This document shows, one piece after another, positions 22,885-33,504 of a stretch of DNA of 64,000 nucleotides. This stretch comes from Carya illinoinensis (lineage: Eukaryota > Streptophyta > Magnoliopsida > Fagales > Juglandaceae). The notes below the pieces were generated by a model. That model had not been told where the DNA came from, did not search any database, and saw only the letters and a program-made list of their open reading frames with translations. The first letter of the stretch is position 1, and every line of letters begins with the position of its first letter. The stretch is taken from NCBI RefSeq assembly GCF_018687715.1, contig NC_056766.1:13106501-13170500 (forward strand), written 5' to 3'. A program made the position numbers and the translations under genes.

Positions 22885-23316
22885 CCCCAATCCCACCTAG
22901 GGGGAGGCTCTTTGCTCTTTTTTCTTCTTCTTGATTCACTTAGCTTTCTTCCCCATTCAAACATTCTCAACTAAATTTGGTATTACAGGGTCCTCGAACT
23001 TCATCGAAGCCCAATCTTCTCTCTTCTTGCTAGTGTTGAAGGTTTGGGTTGCTGTGGTACTGCTTGGGTTGCGAAACACGGCATCAATAGACGCTTCCAA
23101 ATATTATTCATGATCATGCTGAATGATTACAAGCATTTGATGGTCAGGTGTATTTAATGAAAATGTGTTGATTGTTTGGACGTTATTTTATAGGCTACAA
23201 CCTCCAATTATTATTAAAGAAAATTATACTCATCATCCTAACACTACACACCACATAAGTTTTTTTTTTCTCTCTCTCTCTTAGCAAGTATGTGACGAAG
23301 TAAGAATCATGAGTAA

Positions 23317-23332
23317 GAGCACTCACATCCGG
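23317..23332 (+). repeat. Harbinger left terminal inverted repeat
   Basis: GAGCACTCACATCCGG, directly after the TAA target duplication. It pairs with 29305-29320. Confidence 0.88.
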
Positions 23333-23569
23333 ACCCGCATCGGCCCTGCATCTCTATATTTTGAGATAACTTTTAGGGTTTTTACATAAAACCCATCTTC
23401 ATCCGGATCCCCAAAATGGGGTCCAATTTAAGGCATCCCATATTCGCCCCAACGGTTTTGGAGCTCGACCCGCGACTTCTTCTCCCTCCCCTCCCCGGAA
23501 CGCAGCACCTGCACCCCTCCTTGGTCCAATCGAAGGTGAATCTCCGATTATATTGCCCCGATTTGTGGT

Positions 23570-24170
23570 TTTTGCATTTGGATCTTTGGTTTCCCATTGT
23601 TGAATGTTTGGGAAATTTTTTCTTGCCCCTCGGTTGGTTCCTGTGTTGATTTCGACGTTGGTTATGGTTTTGTGCCTCCTGTGTTTCTATCGGCGAGGGA
23701 ATGTGTAGTGTTTTTAGATGGGAATGTTTCTATCGGCATACCATGTGAGTGTTTCTTGTCTCTGTAACCGACCAATTTGGGGGCAAAATGCTGTGATTTT
23801 GTTGTGCCTTTTATTGCTGTGATTTTGCAGTGATTTTGAGTTATTATTGCTTTGATTTTGGCTCGGCATGGTTTTTGCATTTGGATATTTGGTTTCCCAT
23901 TGTTGCATGTGAAGGAAATTTTTGGTTGCCTCTCGGTTGGTTCCTGTGTTGATTTCGGTGTTGGTTATGGTTTTGTGCCTCCTGTGTTTCTATCGGCGAG
24001 GGAATGTTGTTGCTGAATTGGGAATTTTTCTATCGGCATACCATGTGAGTGTTTCTTGTCTCTGTAACCGAGCATTTTGGGGGCAAAATGCTGTGAATTT
24101 GCTATGAGTTTTATTGCTGTGATTTTGCTGTGATTTTATCATATTATTGCTGTGATTTTGGGTATGTGCC
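23570..24170. repeat. 303-bp tandem duplication in Harbinger left arm
   Basis: Two direct copies (from about 23570 and about 23873, offset 303 bp) share 'ggtttcccattgttg', 'ctcggttggttcctgtgttg', 'ctatcggcgagggaatgt' and 'gggggcaaaatgctgtga'. No gene is present. The area to 25700 is non-coding and AT-rich. Confidence 0.85.
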
Positions 24171-25701
24171 AATGTTGGGATTTGTGGATTTGAGGATGCT
24201 ATAAACTGTCATTTGGGTAATTGCCGATTTGGGGATTTGGGGATTTCTCCATTGCTTTTGTGTGATGTTTGGTCACTGTTGGGTTTGGTTATTGGTGGGT
24301 TATTAATCTACCCGAGATGATAGCATGAAACCCAAACTCAGTTAACTTTTACAGATCATGTCGAGCATTGTCATTGTCACTTCTGTCGGAGCACCTTGTT
24401 GTTGAAAAATTCATGTAGATAGAACATATGTTTTCCTAATTAGAAATGCAAAAGTTGATTTTGGATTTCTCTGCTGTCATTGAGTTATTGAATGGCACCT
24501 ATTATTTTTAGTGTTCCATTTTTAAATGTTAAAAATGTCCTTCTCTATCGATACATTTTTAGTGAGAAATTGAATCTGAAAATGAGATCAAACAGAACAA
24601 ATTGACAGCAGATTTGGAGATGTTGTATGTCAGTTTGTGGCAGCAAAAAAAAAATTATTGTAACAAGCTCATTGAAGGAAGCTCATGTGCTATTGTGTTG
24701 ACAAGGTGTGAGACATATGGTGAGGTTCATTATTGACAGTTTTGGAGGAGATAATGCAAACTATGATGATGCTACTGCAAACTATGCTTATGCTACTGAA
24801 TTTGTGGTTGTTTTTTTAAGTTTCATCTTTAAGGTACTTGTGACTATCTCAGCTGTCTAATGATATCTCAGCTTGGCATCTGTCAGAAGGGATGAAATGG
24901 GATTAATTATCATGTCATATTGTTGTTGATATGTTGTTACATTTTGCTATGCCTCAGTACATAATATTATGTGAATATGAGTGGATAGACCTTCTTACCG
25001 TGGCTGTACTAGCCAGATACCATTTTATATCTGGTGGATGAATATATTTGAGTTCATCTATATCTTTATACACACGCACACGGACATATATATAAATCTG
25101 TACACACACATATTTAGTATACATTGGCCTTAACATTTATTTTATTTTTATATGTCTGGTTTTTTTGGGTCATTGTCTCTTTGATGTGGGACACAGGCTA
25201 TGAATATATTTTTTTGTTGGTCATTGAGTAATTTCTTCGTTGTTGTTTGGTCATTTGCAGTGTTTCGTGTCATTCGGGGGAGGGGGGAATATAATTAGGC
25301 TATGATGATGGGGTTAATTCATAAGGCCCCATCGATATGGCGGGGTAATTTTCACCCGAATCGTCATATTGCAGTTTGTGGTACATACCACAAAAGGCAA
25401 TCGGGGTTCGGGTGAGATTTTGCAGCCATTCGATGTTGGACTCCTTGCTTACACATGATGTCAATATTTACACCATTCTGAGCCTTTATAATTATTTATA
25501 TATTCGATATATTATTAAACCGGATGGGGATGCTCGTATTTTTGGTTATTTTGTTTTGCATGTTGTTTGGTATCTTGAATTAATTTGGTTTAATTATGTG
25601 TAAACTAAACCACAAGGCTGTGATGATGACAACCGTTTGTGGGGATCAAAAACCAAACATGAAGGTGATATCTTTTCTAATCTCTATATATTTTTTTAGA
25701 G
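24171..25701. other. Harbinger internal non-coding region upstream of the accessory gene
   Basis: I see no conserved ORF. A CA/TA-rich stretch lies at about 25065-25125. The promoter for the gene starting at 25702 should lie at the right end; no strong TATA box is obvious. Confidence 0.5.
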
Positions 25702-26897
25702 ATGGATTCACAAGACTTGACTAGTATGTACTTCACGAACCTCCTTAGTCAAGATCCTCAACTCGACCCCACTTACGGTGGGCAAAGTGGAAGTTCTCCA
25801 TTAACCCTGCATGACTCTCCAACCCTACACCCTAACGAGCCCATCGGCGTTAGGAAATCAGTGAGGGGTGCGAATTTCACCCCCGAAGAAGACAAGTTAC
25901 TTGTCTCCGCTTGGCTAAATTGTAGCCTTGATGCCGTTCAGGGAACAGATCAAAAACACTCCCAACTCTGGGAAAAAAATTTTGAGTACTTCCAGCAATT
26001 TAAAGAAACCACAACTGAGCGGACAATAAAATCTCTAATTCATCGGTGGTCGGTTATCCAAAAGGCCACGAACAAATTTTGTGCCAAACTAGCCCAAGTT
26101 GAAGGGTTAAATCAGAGTGGCATGACCGACCAAGACAAGGTAAAAATTTTCAATCCTTCTTGTTTTACTCTAAAATTTCTTATCTTCTACATTGGTTTAA
26201 CATTTGTTTTTTTTTTCCATGCAAGTTCGACAAGGCCAAGGTTATGTACCAAGCGCTAGAAAAATGCTCCTTCCAATTTGAGCATTGTTGGCACCAATTG
26301 AAGGACCAACCTAAGTGGATTTGGCGCGCCACAAAGGATGATCCAAAACGAAGGAAGACGATGTCCCCATCCCCGACCCCAACTCGATGTTCTGGCGCTA
26401 CAATTGATTCAGCTTTTGATATGGAGGCGGATGAAGTCATGGAGAATGAAGTTATCGAGTTGGACCGACCAATTGGAAGGAAAGCTGAGAAAGGAAAACG
26501 AAAGGCCCAAAGCAAGCAAACAGAGGAAAATTTGCAACTCAGAAAGATGAAGTATACTCTTTTGGAGGAGTCACGCGCTCAGGAGAAAGAGTTTTATCGA
26601 ATGAAGGCCGAGAAGATGGAGTATGACAAGGAAAAAGAGGAAAAAAAATTACGCCTTGAGGATGAACGACTGAGGTTGGAGGCCGAGAAGATGGTAATTG
26701 AGAGGGAAAAGGAGCTCGCCAAAATTCGTCAAGAGGACAAAAGGTTAAGGTTGGAGGCGCAGAAACTCGAGCTTGCCACGAAAGAAAGTGATCAGCGCAT
26801 TATGATGATGGACGTGAGTGGCATGCCTGAAATGAAGTTATATTTCCAGCAACTCCAGAGGAAAATCATTGCGAGACGCAGTACTTCTCAAGATTGA
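25702..26897 (+). CDS. Harbinger Myb/SANT-like accessory protein, two exons
   Basis: This is the DNA-binding partner that helps the Harbinger transposase enter the nucleus and find element ends, by analogy with characterised Harbinger and PING elements. Exon 1 is 25702-26139 and exon 2 is 26226-26897. The intron 26140-26225 is GT...AG and phase 0, giving DQDK then FDKAKVMY across the junction. Residues about 50-125 form a trihelix/SANT-like domain (RGANFTPEEDKLLVSAWLN, then FQQFKETTTERTIKSLIHRW). A basic stretch follows (IGRKAEKGKRKAQ), then a long charged helix likely to form a coiled coil (about 240-330). Plant genomes often label such proteins as 'NAM-associated' or 'GST T3-like'. The total is about 369 aa with no break. 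The neighbouring transposase converges on it. Confidence 0.85.
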
Positions 26898-27322
26898 AGT
26901 TCTTGTTTTTTAATATTACCATTTTAATGTATAAAAAGCATGTGATTGTATTTTTTAACAATCACATGTATTGTAGCCTCAATATGCTTGTGCAAGTAAT
27001 ATGTTATAATAATTTTAATTTTTATTAGTTATAAAATTTTCATCATCATATAGATTGCAAAGCTTATACTCAAGGAAAGGCATTACTAAAAGGGTTTTAC
27101 CATTAACATAGTTACCAATGACACGAAGGAAATACAAATGCAAAGCAAATCAATTCAAATATAAAAGTAAATAACACGAAGGAAATACAAACTCAAAGCA
27201 AATTAATAGTTAAACATAAATCTTAAATAACATGAAGGAAATACAACTGCATGCCATATCAACTCAAACAAGAAGATCTAATAACACGAAGGAAAAGAGG
27301 TCATAGTTTGAATGCAACAGGG

Positions 27323-28581
27323 CTAATTTTGGGAATATAATAACCATTGATGTTCAATTAGATCTTCTTGGAGCTGATGATGTGCCGAGCTATCTCTAAT
27401 ATGATGATGACGCTGGATGAAGTCCGTAAGCTCAATTGTATGATTGCGTGACAATTCTGGGAGATCATCATCAAGTTGATCATACTCAATGTTTAGACTC
27501 TCACTATCATCACGTTCGTCTTCAATGATCATATTATGTAAAATAACACATGCTTTCATAATATTTGTTAGGTCCTTCACTTTGAACATTCGGGAAGGTC
27601 CACGAATGATAGCAAATCGTTGTTGAAGTACCCCGAATGCACGCTCGACATCTTTTCTTGCGGATTCTTGTGCTTTCACAAAATTTTTCTTCTTGTTCCC
27701 TCGTGGTGATGGAATCGTCTTCACAAAAGTTCGCCACTTGGGATAAATACCATCCGCAAGGTAATACCCCATAGTGTAGTCGTTGCCATTGATAGTGTAA
27801 TTGACAGCAGGAGCACGCCCTTGAGCAAGTTCCGTAAAAATAAAAGATCTTTCTAGCACATTAATGTCGTTATGTGAACCGGGCATACAAAAAATGCATG
27901 CCATATCCAAAAATCATATGAAGCTACTGCTTCTAAAATAATAGTTGGTTCATGGATGTGGCCAGAGTACATACCTTTCCAGGCTGCAGGACAATTTTTC
28001 CACTTCCAATGCATGCAATCAATGCTTCCGAGCATTCCTGGGAATCCTCGTTGTTCACCAACCAACAGCAATCGGGCTATATCATTAGCATTTGGAGACC
28101 GCAAATATTCATCAGAAAAAACATTTACTATTGTCTCAGAGAATCTTTTTAGGCTCTCCATTGCGGTGCTTTCACCGATACGTATGTATTCATCCATAAA
28201 ATCTCCAGTAACCCCATACGCCAGCATTCTAAGTGCTGCGGTTATTTTTTGCATAGAAGATAAACTGAGTCTTCCGGCATTATCTCTTCTCTGGACGAAA
28301 TACGGCTCGTAAGACTCTACCTCATTTAGAATACAAAGAAATAGGGGACGGCTCATCCGAAATCTCATTCGAAATAGATTCGAGGGATATACTGGATTTT
28401 CTGCGAAATAATCACGAAATAGGCGCTCGTGTCCCTGGGCATGATCACGCCGAATAAACTTACGTGGGTGCCTATTGTCACACTGCCTCGATGACTGTCC
28501 ATCGACCTCCTCAGTATGAACATCGCTATCATCTTCAGAGGATACGTATGTCAATAATTTGCGAAAGAAGGTATGAGCCAT
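27323..28581 (-). pseudogene. Harbinger transposase (HARBI1/ALP1-like), one frameshift
   Basis: This is a DDE-superfamily nuclease that cuts and pastes the element. It reads from Met 28581 (MAHTFFRKLL) to about 27888 in one frame, then from about 27890 to 27323 in another. The join falls in a T-run on the coding strand (+ 27887-27894), where the conserved Phe-Phe-Gly-x-Pro-Gly-Ser-His block appears to lack one G. The first catalytic Asp is in GSIDCMHWKW, the second in SHNDINVLERS and the Glu in DVERAFGVLQQRFAI, so all three survive. The N-terminal half has FRMRFRMSRPLF and the helix-turn-helix-like LRMLAYGVTGDFMDEY. The family length is usually about 400 aa, which the two parts together match. 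An intron is an alternative explanation, but no clean splice pair fits there. Confidence 0.88.
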
Positions 28582-28685
28582 TTGATGAAAGGAGTGGGAG
28601 ATGAAAGGATAGAATAGAATCTCTGCTCTATAAATGAAATGAGACTTGAGTTTGTGAGAATGTGAATGTTAGTAATATGCTAATT

Positions 28686-28875
28686 TATAGAGGAAAAAGT
28701 TACCGTTACACTACAAACAAAAAATGTTACCGTTTGAGAGAAGACAAAAAAAGTTACCGTTAGAGAAAAGACAAAAAATATTACCGTTGGAAAAATGACA
28801 AAAAATGTTACCGTTGTAAAAAGGACAAAAAATATGACCGTTGGAGAAAGGACAGGTAATATTACCGTTACAACC
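28686..28875. repeat. TTACCGTT minisatellite upstream of the transposase gene
   Basis: About seven imperfect units of 27-31 bp share the core aaaaaatRttaccgtt. On the transposase strand this is AACGGTAA, containing the plant Myb core AACGG. It lies 105-295 bp upstream of the transposase Met and about 450 bp from the right TIR. Confidence 0.8.
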
Positions 28876-29304
28876 AATTTTAAAAAATAAAACATCAATA
28901 CGTGACTACGGATCCTCATTAATCTTTAATTGATAAAGAGTACTCTTCTAAATAAAATTTCCATCACGTTAGAAAATGCATTAATTTATTAATAAAATTT
29001 ACTATTTTTATAATACGATTAATGATTTGAAAAAATACTATATTGGGTAGTCAAAATCATATAAATATTTAGTAGAAAGTGATATTTGAAAAAAAAGATA
29101 ATAAGACAAAAGAGTTAGTAGTTAGGATTGTAAATGGAAGAGAGAGAATAAAGTAATAAAAAAAGAATAGAGAAATATTATTTAATAGAATAGAGATAGG
29201 GATGGGGAATGGGATGTAGGAGGTTTTTAGAATATGAATAAAATTTAGGGATAAATTTGAGGAAATGTGATTTTGAGTTAAATTATAAGGATGGGGATGA
29301 GAAA
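28876..29304. other. Harbinger right subterminal region, shared with a MITE
   Basis: AT-rich with no gene. The block at about 29100-29230 (tagagaaatattatttaatagaatag and following) is the reverse complement of the left arm of the MITE at 32887-33501. Confidence 0.7.
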
Positions 29305-29320
29305 CCGGATGGGGATGCTC
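29305..29320 (-). repeat. Harbinger right terminal inverted repeat
   Basis: CCGGATGGGGATGCTC, followed by the TAA duplicate (29321-29323). It pairs with 23317-23332. Confidence 0.88.
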
Positions 29321-29323
29321 TAA

Positions 29324-29837
29324 GAGAACTTAATTAATTTAGCAAGAATAAAACAAATAAAAATTAAAAAAATTTAGAAATAAATATAATATGTGATCTG
29401 TAGATGATAAATAGTAAATCTCTTTTACTATTACTCCATGTTCTCCTGATTATTTTAATTTTGGTGTAATCTCTATTTTAATTAATTTTGATCTTTACGG
29501 TAAACGTAACCCCTAGCTAAATACAGCCCGTACAACCCAGCTTACGCATTCTATTCGAATAGAAGTCGGATCTGACATTTATAAAAAAAGGATTTATTTA
29601 TTTATTTTTGAATGAGTCATTGCGTGTTACTATCCCAGAAGAATATAATTTCGTTGAGATCAAGTGGAGGAATCATGGGAATCTCGGCCAACGAACCTCG
29701 TGCACTAGGCAGCTTGTGTGAGGCCAAGCAGGTCAACGGCCGGGAGGATCCAATAAAGAAAACTTAGGACATGATCTAAAGATATCCAGCACCAAGCTGC
29801 CTCCGACCAGAATTTGCTGATCAGCTAGAAGCCTAGA
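29324..29837 (+). promoter_or_regulatory. Upstream region of the CYP82 gene
   Basis: No other gene fits in these 514 bp. A TATA-like ttataaaaaaagg lies at 29580-29592, about 250 nt before the ATG, and is the best core-promoter candidate seen. The Harbinger TSD lies directly at the left edge, so the transposon sits about 0.5 kb upstream of the coding start. Confidence 0.35.
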
Positions 29838-31684
29838 ATGGATTTTCTTTCACCTTGCGTAAATTCCGTCGTAGTTGGAGTACTCGTCATAGTTCTGTTT
29901 TTCTTACATGTTTTAAGGAGGTCTAGAGTTAGCTTGCTCAAAACAGCCCCAACTCCAAGAGGTGCATGGCCCATTGTAGGCCACCTCCCTCTCTTGGGAG
30001 GAACCCAACCTCCCCACAAAACTTTGGGAGCCATGGCTGACAAGTACGGATCGGTTTTTACCCTTCGAATAGGATTGCACCGTGCTGTGGTGTTGAGCAG
30101 TTGGGAGATGGCGAAGGAGTGCTTCACAACCAACGATGTCGCCGTTTCCTCTCGGCCAAAACTTGTCGCTTCAAAGCACATGGGCTATAACTACGCCATG
30201 TTCGGCTTCACACCCCATGGTTCCTATTGGCGTGAATTGCGGAAAATCACCACCATAGAGCTACTATCTAGTCGACGGCTTGAACTTCTTTCGCACGTTC
30301 GAGTCTCCGAAATTGAGACCTCCATAGAAGAGCTATACAAACGTTGGAGCGAGAATAAGAACGAGTCAGGCCAGGTTTTGGTGGAATTGAGGCAATTGTT
30401 TTGGGACTTGAATCTCAACTTGATTCTTAGGATGATTGCTGGAAAGCGGTATGACGTTTCTGCTACTTCTGATCAGGCACATAAGAAAGAGGCACGAAGT
30501 TGTCAAAAGGCAGTGAAGGACTTCTTTCATTTCCTTGGGGTGTTTGTGTTGTCAGACGCCATTCCTTGCCTTGAGTGGTTGGATTTGGGGGGACATGTGA
30601 AGGCCATGAAAAGAACTGCTAAAGACATGGACAATATCATTGGGGAATGGCTAGAAGAGCATAAGCGGAAGAGAGTTTTGGGTGAGGCTAAAGGGGAGAA
30701 AGATTTCATGGATGTACTGCTTTCTATCCTCGATGGCGCAGACCTTGCGGGCTATGATTCAGATACAATCAACAAAGCCACATGTTTGGTAGGCATTCAT
30801 AAATTTCCTAATTGAGTTCCTTTTGATGACTAAAATCCAACGGACCATTACCCAAACAAACAGGGAGTGATAGCTCAATCACTTATCTAAACCTTACAAA
30901 ATTTTTCTACTATAAAATATATACTAAGATAAGATGAGTTCTTTTCCCATCAAGTAAGACTTTAAAAATACAGCAAAGATTTCAGTATAAAACCATAAAG
31001 ATTATTTCTTTCAGAGTATATTTTCAACAAAATTGCATTTTGCAGAATATGATAGCAGCGGGTAGTGACACCAACACAGTTACCCTAACTTGGGCAATAT
31101 CGCTCTTGCTGAACAACCTCCATGTCTTGAAAAACGCCCAAAAGGAGCTTGACGACCAGGTTGGAAAGGAAAGAATCGTTGAGGATTCAGATATCAGTAA
31201 GCTGGTCTATCTCCAAGCCATTGTCAAAGAGACATTACGTTTATATCCAGCAGTTCCGTTAGGTGGGCCCCGTGAACTCACTGAGAACTGCATGATAGGC
31301 GGTTACCATATCCCTAAAGGCACTCGACTTATTGTGAACATTTGGAAAGTCCAAACAGATTCAAAGATATGGTCAGACCCACTGGAGTTCAAGCCGGAAA
31401 GATTTCTATCAACCCACAAGGATTTTGATGTCAGGGGTAAACATTTTGAATTGATCCCATTTGGAGGTGGTAGAAGAGTGTGTCCCGGAGCAACATTCGC
31501 CCTTCAAGTGGAGCACTTGACGCTGGCTAGAATGTTACACATGTTTGAGATCTCAACTCCCTCGAATGCACAAGTTGATATGGCCGAGAGCTCTGGATTG
31601 ACGAACATGAAAGCCACTCCACTCGAGGTTCTCATCACACCTCGCCTACCTGCCAAGCTTTATGGATCAAAAACCATCAAGTAA
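29838..31684 (+). CDS. Cytochrome P450, CYP82 family (CYP82D47-like)
   Basis: An ER-anchored monooxygenase that uses NADPH-P450 reductase electrons to oxidise specialised metabolites. Characterised CYP82s act on flavonoids, coumarins, alkaloids or homoterpene precursors; the substrate here is unknown. Exon 1 is 29838-30788 and exon 2 is 31046-31684, with a phase-0 GT-AG intron of 257 bp at the position usual in CYP82. The 529-aa protein has an N-terminal hydrophobic anchor (about 9-25), a proline hinge ([11 protein letters not shown]), the I-helix AAGSDTNT (321-328; Asn where Thr is commoner), ExxR as KETLR (E379, R382), PERF (434-437) and the heme loop [11 protein letters not shown] with Cys463. 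The start is supported by the anchor and the context AGAATGG. No stop or shift is visible, so it looks functional. The subfamily is uncertain. Confidence 0.92.
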
Positions 31685-32886
31685 AGGTCATGCAGGGACG
31701 AAACTGCTGCGATTTATGTAGTGGGGGGCCGAAGGCTATTATATAAAAAAACTTTTATGTAACAAATATTAAAAGATTACTTAACGTGTGCATGAATATA
31801 TAGTTAGTTTCAGTTTGAATATAAAATAAAAAATGAAACATTTAGTATGCCAATTGATATCAATTTTCTTTCGATAAATAAAGGTTATTTATTATCGCAT
31901 TTGTTCTCAATATAGACTACCAAATAATTTATGAAATTCATCTAAGGCCTCAAATCAATTCCATAGATGAATTTCTTAAAATTTTAAAAATATTGATCAG
32001 ATCCTAATCCACTATAGTAATGGAGTTGCATTTTTATTTAATTAAAGTACTTAAGAATATAAGTATACGAAACGAATTACATAATTAGATTCGTATAAAT
32101 ATATAAGATTTTAGAATACAATAATACGCTTTGAATAGTAATGGGGATGGCCTCTCTATTTATTTTAGGCATTTGGGATTATAATTTTTAGGTATGAATT
32201 ACACCATTAAACTTGTAAAAACACTTGAGATGTTATTGTGTAATAGGAAGTTTCTAGTTTTAGTAAATAGTAACTTTTCTAGAAAACTAAGTTTTAGTAA
32301 ACAGTTGGTAGACCGCCAGTAGCCACCGCAACTCCCCTCGCACGGCCAACAGGCCACTTGCCATCACGCGGAAATCCCCTGTTTTTTATTCCAGAAACAG
32401 AGCACCCATCCCTCCTTCTACCAACCACTGCAACCACCTCAACCGTGGGATAACCACGCCAGAAACCACCCAGGCAGCCACAGAAACCGACGACCGCTTC
32501 CACCCTTGGTCCGTCGTTCACACGGTAAGCCACCGGCAACCTCTCCGTTGCTCTCTCTCGGTTTATCTATCTCTTTCTCCGCATCACTTCTCATCTCTCT
32601 CTCTCTCATCAATGCTCAGCTGCCAGCTCCACCCGTGTATCTGCCACCTCACAGCTGCACCCCACGGTGAGCTCCATCTTCCGACCTGGTTTAGGTATGC
32701 TTCCCTGCAAATACAGAATGGCTAATGGGCTTTTACGTAAAGCTCTAGAAAGATTAGTATGTTTTGTATGTTGGGCTTACTTTACAATGGGCCATCTTAT
32801 TATGGGCTCGTAGTATTCTATAGTTAGAACCTTGAATTTTTATTAATTAGATGGCTTCTGTAATTCTATAGATTATTAACATATTA
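31685..32886. other. P450 3' flank and GC-rich LTR-like patch
   Basis: An AATAAA at 31825-31830 could serve as the P450 polyadenylation signal. The region to 32300 is AT-rich with no gene. 32300-32720 is GC-rich with CT repeats (ctctctctc near 32596) and resembles a Gypsy LTR leader, possibly part of the forward LTR seen at 33505-34684. The LTR start was not found. The ORF at 32294-32539 (minus) has no recognisable domain. Confidence 0.4.
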
Positions 32887-33501
32887 GAGTATTTACATTG
32901 AGTTTATATAAAATTTCTTATAATTTAATTAAAAATGATATTTTTTTAAAATTTTTTCATAAATTTTAGTCATCTTTCAAAAATCTCCTACATCTCATTC
33001 CATATACTTTCTCTATTCTATTAAAATAATATTTCTCTATTATATCTTTATTACTTTTTTCTCACTTTTATTTACAAACTTAACTACTTAATATTTTTTT
33101 GTTATATTTTGAACTATTACTCTAGTAAATATTTTAAACAAAAATTTTAAATTTTTTTTTGTGGCATTGGGTATGATAATATTTTTAAAATTATTTTTTT
33201 ATATTTTCGTAATTATTTAAATTATTTTTAAAATTATTATTTAAAAATATAACAAATATCAGTAGGATAGAAAGTGTAAATAATTGAAAGAATAACTTAT
33301 TTTATCTATTAGAATAAAATATGGATAAAAATGGTTTAGGAAATAAATAGTGGTTCTCCAAATATGGGGAATCACTGTTTATTCCCTAAATCTTTTCCCT
33401 AAAATAGGGATCTAGATGTAGGAGATATTTTGATCAAAATTATATAATAAATCTCAAATTATAGGGAATTCGGTGCTTTGGGGTACCGGATGTGAATGCT
33501 C
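32887..33501. mobile_element. Harbinger-derived MITE (Tourist-like), 615 bp
   Basis: It is flanked by the TSD TTA (32884-32886 and 33502-33504). The right end CCGGATGTGAATGCTC matches the Harbinger TIR closely; the left end GAGTATTTACATTGAG matches 11 of 16. The interior is AT-rich and non-coding. The left arm (about 32960-33090) is similar to the reverse complement of 29040-29230 near the Harbinger right end, so it is a non-autonomous relative of that element. Confidence 0.8.
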
Positions 33502-33504
33502 TTA

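Larger units (their letters stand above)
23317..29320. mobile_element. PIF/Harbinger DNA transposon, full-length, two genes
   Basis: This is a 6,004-bp element flanked by the TSD TAA (23314-23316 and 29321-29323). Its termini are inverted repeats of about 16 bp (GAGCACTCACATCCGG at left, CCGGATGGGGATGCTC at right), differing at three positions. PIF/Harbinger elements are defined by a 3-bp TAA/TTA-type TSD and by encoding both a DDE transposase and a Myb-like accessory protein; both are present (27323-28581 minus and 25702-26897 plus). The genes converge. About 2.3 kb of left non-coding DNA contains a 303-bp tandem duplication. The transposase has one frameshift, so this copy probably lost autonomy recently. 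Confidence 0.92.

Noticed and set aside
27888..27910. Intron at the Harbinger transposase frame change
   Set aside because: No GT...AG pair removes a sensible length while keeping the conserved block; a single-base loss explains it more simply.
28686..28875. CRISPR-like appearance of short repeats with spacers
   Set aside because: The repeats are imperfect, the spacers are similar to one another, and the context is a plant transposon; this is a minisatellite.
28680..28919. 79-codon Val/Phe-rich ORF
   Set aside because: It is the translation of the AACGGTAA minisatellite; the periodic sequence is a DNA repeat.
31040..31684. Second P450 exon as a separate gene
   Set aside because: A clean phase-0 GT-AG intron joins it to 29838-30788, and together they give a normal-length CYP82.
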